DNA of 38,508 nt from Pararobbsia alpina (lineage in GTDB: Bacteria > Pseudomonadota > Gammaproteobacteria > Burkholderiales > Burkholderiaceae), in assembly GCF_902859895.1 (NCBI RefSeq), contig NZ_CADIKM010000038.1:1-38508 (forward strand), given 5' to 3'. The notes under the pieces were generated by a model. It was not told the DNA's origin. It saw only the letters and a list, made by a program, of their open reading frames with translations, and did no database searches. The position numbers and the translations under genes were made by a program. Positions 21,785 through 30,390 of the stretch are shown piece by piece (the stretch's first letter is position 1; every line of letters begins with the position of its first letter).

Positions 21785-23748
21785 ATGCCCGAGACGAAAG
21801 GGATGCGCCGGATCTCGCCAGGCGATGGGCGCGATTGAGCGGCGCGCGGCGCAAATGGGCATTCGAAGCCTACAACCGCTTTGTCGCGAGCCTGGGCGAG
21901 GAAATGCGCTCCCACTTCGCAACGGGCGAAGAGGGCAGCGAGGCGTATGTCGTCGTGTTTGGCCGGACGCAGGTCGGAAAAACGACGCTGCTTCTCGATC
22001 TGATGGGCGTGGCGCCGCAGTTCGCGGCGGGCGTGTCATCGGTTCTGCGCGGCGGCCGGGAGATCGGAAAATCGGCGACGGCGACCGCGATGGAATATCG
22101 CCGCTCGCCGGACGAGCGCTGGCGCCTCAATTGGGACGCCGAGCAGGTATTCGTCGAAGATCATGCCATGGAGGTGGCGCTTGCCGCGTTGCGGCAACGC
22201 ATGTCCTCCGGCCGGCTTGTCGCGGACAAGCCTGTCGTCGTATCGATTCCCGCAGGCCGGTTTGACGTCGGCACGGGCGCCGCGCCGCGTGTGCGCATAC
22301 TTGACCTGCCCGGCGACAACCCGCGCGAAGGCGTCGAGCAGGCACACGTGACAGCGATGGCGGAAAAGTACGTGCCGAACGCCGATCTGATTCTGCTGGT
22401 CGGTCGCGCGGACGATCTATCCTTTTTGAATCTCGATGCGCTTACGCTGCCGCGTATTCAGGATTGGCGCATCATCCCGCAGCGCTTCCGGATCGTGACG
22501 ACTTACTCGTTCACGCCCGACAGTCAACGCAAGCAGGTGGATGCCCGCGACGGTCCGCTGACCGCAGACGGCTTTCGCCGGCGCTTGCGCCAACAGATCG
22601 AGACTTTCGGCCGGCCGCTGCCGGAAGATGAAGTGCCTTCGAATCTGCTGTTCCCGCTTGAGTTCGGCGATTCCTGGACGAGTCAGGCCGCGAGACAGGA
22701 TGGATTTTACGAGCGTATTAATCCAATCGTCGCGGAACTGAAGCAGCAACTACACCGGGATATCGAAGAATCGGCCACCGAAATCGGGCGGATTCGTTCG
22801 GCCGTCCAGGTTCACGTGATTGCCGATAACGTGAAGAAGGCGCGTCTCGTCCAACTGGACGCAGCGCTTTCATGCGAGCGTGAGAGGCTGGAAGCTTTGG
22901 AGGACGAACAGGCGCGCGTGGCGAGACGGCTCGAAATGGCGGAAAAAGCGCTGGCCGGGCTCGCTCATCTCAGCAAGCTGGAGGCGGAGGTGCCGGCGGG
23001 AATCGAACGCGATTGTCAAACGCTCGCCGAATCGGCGAAGGCATGCGGTGCGAAATTGCGAGGCGAGATCGAAACCAACCGGAATAGTTTCATCGACAAG
23101 ATCTCGACGTATTCGTCGGCTTTGCTGTCCGTATCGATGGACTATCGGCCCGAGTTGATTTTCGGCGACAAAGACAATTTCTGGACGAATATTTCGCCGG
23201 CAGAAGAACCCAATCGTGACGAACTACGAGACGTCATTCAACGCGAGTTCGAAACAACGCGGAAGAAGCTCTCCGGGTACTTTCTGGAAGAATATTACCC
23301 GAACGTTTCGCGCGACTTCGCTATCGACAAGGCGTTGCTCGATTGGGATATGACCGCGGCGGCCAATGCCGCCCGCAAGTGGCTCGCGGCGCACTGGAAG
23401 ACGCGCGCGGCGGAGCGTCTCGAACGGAAAAAGAAAGAACAAAAACTTGCCAAATCTCGCGCTACCCTCGCGCGCGGCGATCTGGATGAAGTGACGAGGA
23501 GGTGTGCCGCACAGCAGGACCTGCTTGCCGGAAAGGAGCAGGAGCGGCAAGCGTTTAGCGATCGAATGGATCGCGAGCGCGAAACGGGGGGGGATTTTCG
23601 TGCGTACCTAGACGAAGCCTATCTGCTTGCGCTGCGTGCGCGTATGCGCGAGGGCCGCGAGGCGGCCGCGCCGTCGGAGTCGCTGTTGATGCTGCTGTCG
23701 GCGGCGCAACTGGGCGAAGAACGTAAAAACATCTTGATCGGACAGTAA
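21781..23748 (+). CDS. Dynamin-like GTPase 2 with long coiled coils
   Basis: The 655-aa protein has a G domain with G1 GRTQVGKT (61-68), a switch-I-like SATATAMEYR (98-107) and G3 DLPGDN from Asp175. A strand follows (ADLILLVGRADD). A canonical G4 is not obvious. Long charged coiled coils fill about 340-430 and 540-610 (ERERLEALEDEQARVARRL; RLERKKKEQKLAKSR). No paddle of hydrophobic residues is seen, unlike GTPase 1. Its ATG overlaps the TGA of that gene (ATGA), so the pair should be made in similar amounts and may form a hetero-oligomer, as other paired bacterial dynamins do. The third gene begins two bases after its stop. Confidence 0.75.
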   Translation: MNARDERDAPDLARRWARLSGARRKWAFEAYNRFVASLGEEMRSHFATGEEGSEAYVVVFGRTQVGKTTLLLDLMGVAPQFAAGVSSVLRGGREIGKSATATAMEYRRSPDERWRLNWDAEQVFVEDHAMEVALAALRQRMSSGRLVADKPVVVSIPAGRFDVGTGAAPRVRILDLPGDNPREGVEQAHVTAMAEKYVPNADLILLVGRADDLSFLNLDALTLPRIQDWRIIPQRFRIVTTYSFTPDSQRKQVDARDGPLTADGFRRRLRQQIETFGRPLPEDEVPSNLLFPLEFGDSWTSQAARQDGFYERINPIVAELKQQLHRDIEESATEIGRIRSAVQVHVIADNVKKARLVQLDAALSCERERLEALEDEQARVARRLEMAEKALAGLAHLSKLEAEVPAGIERDCQTLAESAKACGAKLRGEIETNRNSFIDKISTYSSALLSVSMDYRPELIFGDKDNFWTNISPAEEPNRDELRDVIQREFETTRKKLSGYFLEEYYPNVSRDFAIDKALLDWDMTAAANAARKWLAAHWKTRAAERLERKKKEQKLAKSRATLARGDLDEVTRRCAAQQDLLAGKEQERQAFSDRMDRERETGGDFRAYLDEAYLLALRARMREGREAAAPSESLLMLLSAAQLGEERKNILIGQ

Positions 23749-23750
23749 CC

Positions 23751-24467
23751 ATGGACCTGACGGACATCGATCGTGCACGCCTCGATCTGCAAGAGAACAT
23801 CGATAAGGAAGAGGAAGAACTCGGCCGGCTGCTCAGCAGGGTCATGAGCCGGCCGCTCGAACCGGTGAGTGAGCGTCTGGTCAGCGTGGAGAAGCAGGTG
23901 TTCGAAGTTGACGAGGCGATCCGCTCGATCAAGGAGGCCGCGCTGGCCGACCTGGCCGGCCAGGTGATGGACCTCGAGGATGGGCTGCGCAAGCTCAAGG
24001 GCGCGACGCAGCGCAATCGCGAGGAACTCGGTGCGATGCTCGGCGGCCGCGTCGACGAAGTGCGTCAGGACATTGCAGCGATCGGCGGCAGTCATGACCG
24101 CATCCAGACGCAACTGACGGGAACGCTGGAGGAGAGCCGCCAACAGATCACCGCACGCCTCGCGGCGTTAGATGCTCAAGCGGCTGCAACGGCGGTTGAA
24201 CGGCAGATGGCCGACGCGCGCCTTGTGGCGGCGGTAGCCATGCTGCGTACCGGCATCGACCAGCAGGACGAGGCATTGAAACAAACGGCGCAGACGCTAT
24301 CGCAGCAGTTGCTGGCGCAGCATCAGGCGAGTCTCGATGCGTTGGCAAGCGGGTTGGCGGACATCACGAAACGTGTGAGCGTCGTGCAGCGCAGGGTTCG
24401 ATGGTTCGGCATCGCCGCCATGTTGTGCGGACTCGCGACCATCGCGCTCGTCCTACTGCATCCGTGA
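23751..24467 (+). CDS. Tail-anchored coiled-coil membrane protein
   Basis: The 238-aa product is almost entirely heptad-patterned coiled coil (residues about 5-205, rich in Leu, Glu, Arg, Gln). It ends in one membrane helix (about 216-236, WFGIAAMLCGLATIALVLLH) with only a couple of residues beyond. That is the layout of a tail-anchored cytoplasmic rod about 25-30 nm long. It has no enzymatic motif. Lying two bases after dynamin 2, it could be the membrane receptor or tether for the GTPases, or a spacer to the DNA-acting subunits. The similarity to known families is only structural, so the function is inference. Confidence 0.7.
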   Translation: MDLTDIDRARLDLQENIDKEEEELGRLLSRVMSRPLEPVSERLVSVEKQVFEVDEAIRSIKEAALADLAGQVMDLEDGLRKLKGATQRNREELGAMLGGRVDEVRQDIAAIGGSHDRIQTQLTGTLEESRQQITARLAALDAQAAATAVERQMADARLVAAVAMLRTGIDQQDEALKQTAQTLSQQLLAQHQASLDALASGLADITKRVSVVQRRVRWFGIAAMLCGLATIALVLLHP

Positions 24468-24474
24468 AGCACGC

Positions 24475-24487
24475 CGGTTTAAAACCG
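24475..24487 (+). promoter_or_regulatory. 13-bp palindrome in the only sizeable gap of the operon
   Basis: CGGTTT-A-AAACCG sits 8 bp after the coiled-coil gene's stop, in the 75-bp gap before the 456-aa gene. It is the only real break in the operon. It might be an operator, a weak terminator, or chance. Confidence 0.3.
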
Positions 24488-24542
24488 ACGGACTCCCGCG
24501 CAAAGCCGTGGCCGTACTCTGGAAGCTGGAATTCGATAAGAA

Positions 24543-25913
24543 ATGACATCACGTTCGATGACCGAATGGTTCTACACTGCGCCGCTCGATGCATTTGCCA
24601 TTCGACGAGGCGATCCCCTGGGCATGCGTGCTATCGCCGAGGACATGGCGGACCAGCTTGCACCCGGCTTGTCAAATCGCACGATGGACGGGCGGTGGAT
24701 CTCGATTGTTTGCTGGGCTGTCGGTCAGGGATATGAGGCATGGCGAGCGCTAAACGGCCATGCATCGGCTGATTCGATTGCGCTGCCCAAGGCTGCCGAC
24801 GAAGTGTATTCATGGATACGTCCGCTCGAAGCGCTATGGATTGCGCGCACGGTTTATTTGACGGAGGACGCGGGGCGCGGGCGGCAGTTGCCGGGCTTAC
24901 AGGCCGCGCGCCGGTGGCTCGATCACGACGAATCGAAAGACCGCTTCGGCTTTAGCGAGTCGTCATATGAACGATACCGATTCACCGGCGCGTATGGCGG
25001 ATATCGCGTATTGCTTCGCAGTCTTCCGGGATTGACCGTCGGAGGGGACGGCTGGCGCCTTGATAAGGTGGGGCAGACGTTGGCGCACTCGGTGCAGGAA
25101 AGGGTTCGGTGTACGACAGTTCACCGCGGGAAGAAGGGGCCGCGTCCGCGCCCGGAGGACTACTGGTTACGCCATTTCGATTGGAGCGACGGTGAGCTCG
25201 ACGGTCTTCCCACTGTGTTGGCCGACGATACGAAGCTTCCCGCCGAGGAACGCCAATACCTCAAGGAAGCGCTGTTTTCGACGAGCGACGCAGCCGGTCT
25301 CAGGCGGTTGAATGTGCTCATGGCAGCTTCGACGTCTCGCGCCTCGTCACGAGACGAGATGTTCGCGGATATCGCAAAGGCTCTCGGAAGCGGCAAGCCC
25401 TTGGCGGAGATCGCGTTGCTATCGGCATTTTCCAGTCTCGCGGATGCGGGCGTGCGCGCGATGAACGCCTGCTGGGCGGTCGTGAACAAAGGCGATATGA
25501 ACGGCACCGGTTTCGTGCGAGTGGGTAACCTGCTCGGGCAGGAAGGCGTGGAGAGCGCGCTTGACCAACTGGTCCATGCGGCGACGCGCTGGAAAAAAGA
25601 AAGCGCCTTTTCGAACACGTACGCCGTAGCCGACGCATTGGCGGAGAGCATCCTGGCCCCGCGCGGCAAACGCCGCGAGCAACTGTTTGCGTTGATCGGC
25701 CATCATGCTGTCTACGGCGGCGGGCTGCTCTGGCTGGCGATCGAGAACGACGCAGTCAAGCCGCTCGCTCCGCTGCGAGGCGGCCAGACGAGCGAATATC
25801 GTTATCGGATCGGCGCATTGTGTCGGCTCGGCGTTCAGTGCGGCCTGATTCCCGAACTTCCCGTTGCGCTACGGGCCTTGAACGAACTGGACACGGAAGA
25901 GGACGTGGTATGA
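24543..25913 (+). CDS. Unrecognised 456-aa helical protein of the dynamin-helicase operon
   Basis: The start at 24543 has GGAA about 10 nt upstream; Met6 (MTEWFYTAPLDAF) is an equally good beginning. The protein is soluble and mostly helical. Notable segments are NRTMDGRWISIVCWAVGQGY (about 46-65), WIRPLEALWIARTVYL, RGRQLPGLQAARRWLDH, RYRFTGAYGGYRVLLRSLPG and a basic loop HRGKKGPRPRPEDY. The repeated Arg/Trp/Tyr blocks look like a nucleic-acid-binding or helicase-accessory protein rather than an enzyme, since no catalytic motif is visible. Its TGA overlaps the ATG of the PLD gene, so it is tightly coupled to the PLD and helicase. I cannot assign a family. Confidence 0.7.
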   Translation: MTSRSMTEWFYTAPLDAFAIRRGDPLGMRAIAEDMADQLAPGLSNRTMDGRWISIVCWAVGQGYEAWRALNGHASADSIALPKAADEVYSWIRPLEALWIARTVYLTEDAGRGRQLPGLQAARRWLDHDESKDRFGFSESSYERYRFTGAYGGYRVLLRSLPGLTVGGDGWRLDKVGQTLAHSVQERVRCTTVHRGKKGPRPRPEDYWLRHFDWSDGELDGLPTVLADDTKLPAEERQYLKEALFSTSDAAGLRRLNVLMAASTSRASSRDEMFADIAKALGSGKPLAEIALLSAFSSLADAGVRAMNACWAVVNKGDMNGTGFVRVGNLLGQEGVESALDQLVHAATRWKKESAFSNTYAVADALAESILAPRGKRREQLFALIGHHAVYGGGLLWLAIENDAVKPLAPLRGGQTSEYRYRIGALCRLGVQCGLIPELPVALRALNELDTEEDVV

Positions 25914-27823
25914 CGACCAAAGCGCTCATGCCGCAATGGAAGGCGCTCAATCAGCCTGCCGAGTCGAATCAGGGCCGACTGCTCGGCGCGTTGTTGACAA
26001 CCTTCGATTCGCCCGATGCGGGCGTCCTGATCGAATCGTATCTGCCCGGATGGCTCGGTCTGGAAGGCATTTGCGTCGATGAGGGGGGGGACCGTCTGCG
26101 CTACTTTGCCGAACTGGAAGACGCGTTGCGGCGTCTGAAAGGGCGCATTGTGATCATCTCCTCGCCGGGAACGGCGCATATTTCCGCCGACGGATGGATC
26201 TGGAATTACATCCGCCGCTACGAGGTTGGGGCGGAACGTCAGGCGACGCAGCACGCGAAGCTCTGGATGTTCCATCGCGCGGCGACGCAGGCGGACGGTG
26301 CGGAGACGCTTGAGATCGTGGTCTCCTCGGCCAATCTCACTCGCGACGGTTTGCGCGGCCAGATCCAGTCCGCCTGGCGGTGTGTGGTGCCGCTCGACGC
26401 GACGGGTGCGGACGCGCGGGCGCGGAGCTGGGGCTGCTTGCCGTCATTCCTTGCCGCGCTGGGTCAATCCGCGGGCATGGACCGGCAGCAAGGCATCGAG
26501 CCATGGCAGGCGCTCTTGCGTCGGTGCGTTTGCCCGGTCGGCGTCGACTTCGTCGGCAGCGTGCCGGGTTCGCATTCCGCCGACACGCTCGGGCGGCGGG
26601 AAACCGCGTGGGGCGCGGTCGGGCTGCGCATGCTCTGGACGAACGCGACGGGCCGTCAACTGGCGATCGTCGCACCGACCATCGGGCAGTGGACTCGCGC
26701 GGGCTTCAGCCAATGGGCGGAGACGGCGGGCGTCAGTCCGAAACGCTTGTCGCTAGGATGGATTCGCAGCGAACATCCTTGGGCATGGCGAAATGGCTGG
26801 ACGCTCGATGCCTCAAGCGAGGCAGCGTTGAGCGATGCCGGTGTTCGCTGGCGCGAGGTGCCGGTGCCGACCGACGATGAAGAGTGGCAAAGTCCATTTT
26901 GCGCCGAGCACCCCAAGCGGGATCTTCGCTGGAGCCATGCCAAACTTTATCTGCTTCGCGCCGGCCAGAGCCGGAAGATGCTCGTAACGTCGGCGAACCT
27001 TAGCCAGGCAGCGTGGGGAAAGCCTTCAGGCGATCATGGCCTCAAGATAAGAAATTTCGAATTGGGTGTCGCATTTTCAACTGCCGACAGCTTCAGCGAC
27101 CGGCTGCATGACAACGCTTACACGCGCCACACCTGTGAAGTCCCATACGAGCAGGACGAGGAATTGCCGATTGCGTGGCTTGGCGCCGAGTGGGATGGCA
27201 ACGTACTGCGCATCGTGTGCCGTACCCGCGACGAGCTGTCCGGACAGGTGGAGATCGCAGCGGCACGCGATACCCGGTTGCATCGATGCGATGTCGACTG
27301 GAATCCCGGTGAATCCGCGCAAGCGACGATCGCATGGCCCGCGGCCAGCCAGCCGGCTCCGCTTGCCGTGCACGTCAAGACCACGAACGGCGCGCCCCGC
27401 ACGGTGACGGTCCTCGATACCCGGTCCGGTGAGGACGGCGACTTCCTGTGCAGCGAGTTCGACGAATCCCTGCTGAGCGATGCTCTGGACGATCTCCTGG
27501 AGGAGCGATACGGCTATCAGCCCCTCGGCGGCCACGGCGGAACAGTGCGCAAGGGGCCGCCCCCTGCCGATGGGCCGCCGCCGGCAGGCACTTACGCCGT
27601 GCCCGCCTGGCTGGACGCACGCCGCCGTTTCCTGTTGATCGACAACTGGTTTAAAGCGCTCGTGGAAGCAGACGAGCAGGCGCGCCCGTTCATATTGGAC
27701 GATGGAAAGCGTATTCAGCGCCGCTGGATGGTTGCGGCCGAAACCATATCGGATCAATCAATCGCGAGCGCTGCGAGGATTGCCGCAGAAGAGCTTGAAA
27801 TGCGCATCAGAAAATACTCATGA
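25910..27823 (+). CDS. Tdp1/phospholipase-D-like protein with two HxK...N motifs
   Basis: The ATG at 25910 overlaps the upstream stop (ATGA), giving 637 aa; the frame is open 30 codons further back inside the previous gene. Two half-sites of the PLD fold are complete: His115-x-Lys117 with Asn142 (QHAKLWMFH, SSANLTRDG) and His343-x-Lys345 with Asn363 (WSHAKLYLL, TSANLSQAAWGK). The second is strikingly close to tyrosyl-DNA phosphodiesterase 1 (SANLSxAAWG). This predicts hydrolysis of phosphodiesters at DNA ends, either removal of protein adducts or nuclease action. The last 200 residues form a beta-rich domain and a Pro/Gly linker. The helicase gene overlaps its end (ATGAG). Confidence 0.8.
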   Translation: MTTKALMPQWKALNQPAESNQGRLLGALLTTFDSPDAGVLIESYLPGWLGLEGICVDEGGDRLRYFAELEDALRRLKGRIVIISSPGTAHISADGWIWNYIRRYEVGAERQATQHAKLWMFHRAATQADGAETLEIVVSSANLTRDGLRGQIQSAWRCVVPLDATGADARARSWGCLPSFLAALGQSAGMDRQQGIEPWQALLRRCVCPVGVDFVGSVPGSHSADTLGRRETAWGAVGLRMLWTNATGRQLAIVAPTIGQWTRAGFSQWAETAGVSPKRLSLGWIRSEHPWAWRNGWTLDASSEAALSDAGVRWREVPVPTDDEEWQSPFCAEHPKRDLRWSHAKLYLLRAGQSRKMLVTSANLSQAAWGKPSGDHGLKIRNFELGVAFSTADSFSDRLHDNAYTRHTCEVPYEQDEELPIAWLGAEWDGNVLRIVCRTRDELSGQVEIAAARDTRLHRCDVDWNPGESAQATIAWPAASQPAPLAVHVKTTNGAPRTVTVLDTRSGEDGDFLCSEFDESLLSDALDDLLEERYGYQPLGGHGGTVRKGPPPADGPPPAGTYAVPAWLDARRRFLLIDNWFKALVEADEQARPFILDDGKRIQRRWMVAAETISDQSIASAARIAAEELEMRIRKYS

Positions 27824-29943
27824 GCTTGCATCTCCACGCTGGAAAATGGCGGTTTCTCGAACAAGAACGCGCGGCCCGTTACGTCGACCACTACGAGCGG
27901 CAGCGTGAGAAGGGGCAAAAGAAACTCGCCCCCGTGACCACGTGCCGTCAGTTCGCCACGGCAAAGGCGATTCTCGACCGGCTGAATGCCGGTCAGAAGG
28001 GCGTCATTCTCGCCGATGACGTGGGCCTCGGCAAAACGACGGTAGCGGCATTCTGTGCGCTCGTGGTGGCGGGCAGCGGGGGGGCCGTGCGAATTCTGGC
28101 GCCCAACGAGATGATGGCCCGCCGCTGGCGTCAGGAACTGGAAGTGCATTTGCCGGCGATGAGCTCCTTCGCCGCGCATCTGGACCTTTCCCATGCGCGG
28201 CGCCGTCTCAATGTCGACATCAAGCAGCTTCGCCCAGGCACGATTGCGGTTTCGACGCATCAGAAAGTCCATCGGTTGAATTGCGATTTGCTGATCGTGG
28301 ACGAGGCGCACCGCACGCGTTCCGAGGACAGCAATCTCGGGCAGCGCGTCGTGCGGCAGGGCAGGGCCATCGGCAATGTGTTGATCCTGACCGCCACGCC
28401 CTTCAGCATCGACCCGAAGGACTTTGCGCGCTTGCTCAAGCGGGTTGGTGGCGAGCGTGCTGCGAAGTCCATGCAAGAGTACAGCTTGAGGCTCGCGGAT
28501 TTGTGGCGCGGCCGACATGCGGACAGCCCGAAGGAAACGGCAGACCGGCTCGTGAGTGCGGCTCGCGCGGCCGTCGAGGCGATGCGGCCATACGTCATCC
28601 GACACGGCATCGACGATTTGCCCGCTGCGGAGAAAAAGGTATTCGGCGCGATTGAACACGTCGATGCATCGGACTCGATGGAAGTGTCCGCGCCCCTTCT
28701 CGAAGCGATGTTGCGCGCGGATCGCGCTCTCCAACTGGCGCAGCGATGTGGCGCCTGGCAGATGAAACGCCGGAACGATCCGCGTTACCACGTCGCCGTC
28801 GGCAAGCTGCACGCCGACCTGACGGAGGTGGTCGCGACCATCGCCCAGGCCGAATGGTGCAACGATAGCGCCGCGCGCATCGCGGCGCATCACAGCAATG
28901 GTGCGCTCGACCGCCTGCGTACGCTCGATGCTCATCCCAAGATCGCCGGGACCGCTAACATGACGCGCGCGATCGTCGACGAAGGCGAGAAGGTCTTGAT
29001 CTTTTGCGATCATCACCAGCCCGCGACCGAACTCGCCGCGCGGGTCGCCGCCTCCCTGAAGTGGCCAGCCAAACGCCGCAGCGGTTCGGTTTTTACGGAG
29101 GAAGCCTGGTCGGCCTGCTGGCAGCAGATTTTCGCCGACGAACTCGAGGTAGCCAGCAACACAGGCGACAGTGGACAGGCGACCCGGCGTTTGAAGCATT
29201 ACATTGCGTGGCTGATGTCCGATGGCGTGCGATCGCAGATCGAAACCTGGCTCGAGATGGCGGGCGCTGGTAGCGCGAAAGCCGACTTGGCCAAGCTGCT
29301 GGAAAAGAAGAGGGCGCGCGGAAAGCGGGCCTGCGATTCGATCGCGAATCATGCGGTCGATCTTTACAAGCAAATGATCGACCACGAGTCGGGTTCGACT
29401 CGTGCGATCTTGCTTCAGGGTGATGTCGCACGTTTACCGGGCTCGACGTTGTCGCGTGTTGCCGCCGTTTGCAAACCTGGCGACGAGGCATTCGCCGCCG
29501 CTCTGCCCGGCGTGTTCTTCTCCGCGCAGCCCGATACGGTTCTCGCCGTTTTCAACAGCCCGTTCGGACCCGATGTTCTGGTGACTACGGACAGCCTGAG
29601 CGAAGGCGTCGATTTACACCGATTCTGCAGGCACCTGATTCACCACGAACTTGATCCCAGTCCGATCCGGACGGTCCAGCGTAACGGCCGCTTGCGCAGG
29701 GTAAATTGTTGGGCTGCGCGAACCGGCCAGCCGATCCGCGTTCATTACCCGAGCCTGCGTGGAACGCGCGACGAGCGACTGGTCGAAGTGATGCGTCATC
29801 GCATCATGCAATTCGATCTCCTGCTCGGCGGTGTGCGCGGCGATGTCGACGCGGAAGATACGATCAATGAGCCGAGCACCGTCGGCGGAATCCTTGAATA
29901 CGCGAGGAAAAGGCTTGGAGCGGTTCGTCTAGGTATCGTCTGA
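27820..29943 (+). CDS. SF2 (SNF2-like) helicase
   Basis: A 707-aa DEAD/DEAH-type SF2 helicase, last in the operon, with its ATG overlapping the PLD stop. Motifs: Q-like FATAKAI (45-51), motif I DDVGLGKT (66-73), motif Ia ILAPNEMMARRW, and motif II DEAH (161-164). Motif III is TATP (191-194), motif V VTTDSLSEGVDLH and motif VI QRNGRLRR (620-627). The DDVGLGKT form of motif I is typical of SNF2-related translocases. An insertion of about 350 residues separates the two RecA lobes and is largely helical. It should move along or remodel DNA or protein-DNA complexes, presumably feeding the PLD protein. No nuclease domain is fused. Confidence 0.85.
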   Translation: MSLHLHAGKWRFLEQERAARYVDHYERQREKGQKKLAPVTTCRQFATAKAILDRLNAGQKGVILADDVGLGKTTVAAFCALVVAGSGGAVRILAPNEMMARRWRQELEVHLPAMSSFAAHLDLSHARRRLNVDIKQLRPGTIAVSTHQKVHRLNCDLLIVDEAHRTRSEDSNLGQRVVRQGRAIGNVLILTATPFSIDPKDFARLLKRVGGERAAKSMQEYSLRLADLWRGRHADSPKETADRLVSAARAAVEAMRPYVIRHGIDDLPAAEKKVFGAIEHVDASDSMEVSAPLLEAMLRADRALQLAQRCGAWQMKRRNDPRYHVAVGKLHADLTEVVATIAQAEWCNDSAARIAAHHSNGALDRLRTLDAHPKIAGTANMTRAIVDEGEKVLIFCDHHQPATELAARVAASLKWPAKRRSGSVFTEEAWSACWQQIFADELEVASNTGDSGQATRRLKHYIAWLMSDGVRSQIETWLEMAGAGSAKADLAKLLEKKRARGKRACDSIANHAVDLYKQMIDHESGSTRAILLQGDVARLPGSTLSRVAAVCKPGDEAFAAALPGVFFSAQPDTVLAVFNSPFGPDVLVTTDSLSEGVDLHRFCRHLIHHELDPSPIRTVQRNGRLRRVNCWAARTGQPIRVHYPSLRGTRDERLVEVMRHRIMQFDLLLGGVRGDVDAEDTINEPSTVGGILEYARKRLGAVRLGIV

Positions 29944-30196
29944 CGGCAACGGTGAAGCGATGAGATGGCCCAGCAGATCGATGACGCTGATGGGAATGCT
30001 TCTGACGACATTCCGTGGGACTTTGCCGTAGTGTAAGAAAGGGCTGGCCTACCTTGTTGCGACTAAGCCTTACAGACCGAACAGGAGGTGCGGTAACGGT
30101 TTCGAATGGTTCGGGTGCTCCCACCCGTTGATCGAGCAAGAAGGAGTCCGTCAGCGGCCCCATATGGCGCTTTGTAGTGCATTGTCGTTGTGCTCG

Positions 30197-30361
30197 CTAC
30201 GCGTATTTCGTATGCAAGGCAGCGATCTGTGCTTCAACTTTTCCCTTCGCACGGGTGATGTAGCACTGCAGTCTGCGAAAGATGTGCTCGACATCATCAT
30301 GCCCGACCGGTTTCATGCTGTAGGCGATGCGGTTTCCACGAATATCGCTGTCCGGCAGGCG
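30197..30361 (-). pseudogene. C-terminal fragment of an unidentified protein
   Basis: A minus-strand frame reads LPDSDIRGNRIAYSMKPVGH, DDVEHIFRRLQCYITRAKGK and VEAQIAALHTKYA before a TAG at 30197. The sequence has clear coding character but no start, as an in-frame TGA lies just upstream. I do not recognise it. It abuts the transposase fragment on the other strand and is probably the tail of a gene cut by that element. Confidence 0.35.
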
Positions 30362-30390
30362 AGCGGCTCATCTGGCGATTCTCGACCATT

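Noticed and set aside
20537-22039. 500-aa minus-strand ORF across the two dynamin genes
   Set aside because: High-GC shadow frame; the product is Arg/His-rich with no domain, while the plus strand encodes two motif-bearing GTPases.
27754-29385. 543-aa minus-strand ORF opposite the helicase
   Set aside because: Shadow of the SF2 helicase; no start signal or domain.
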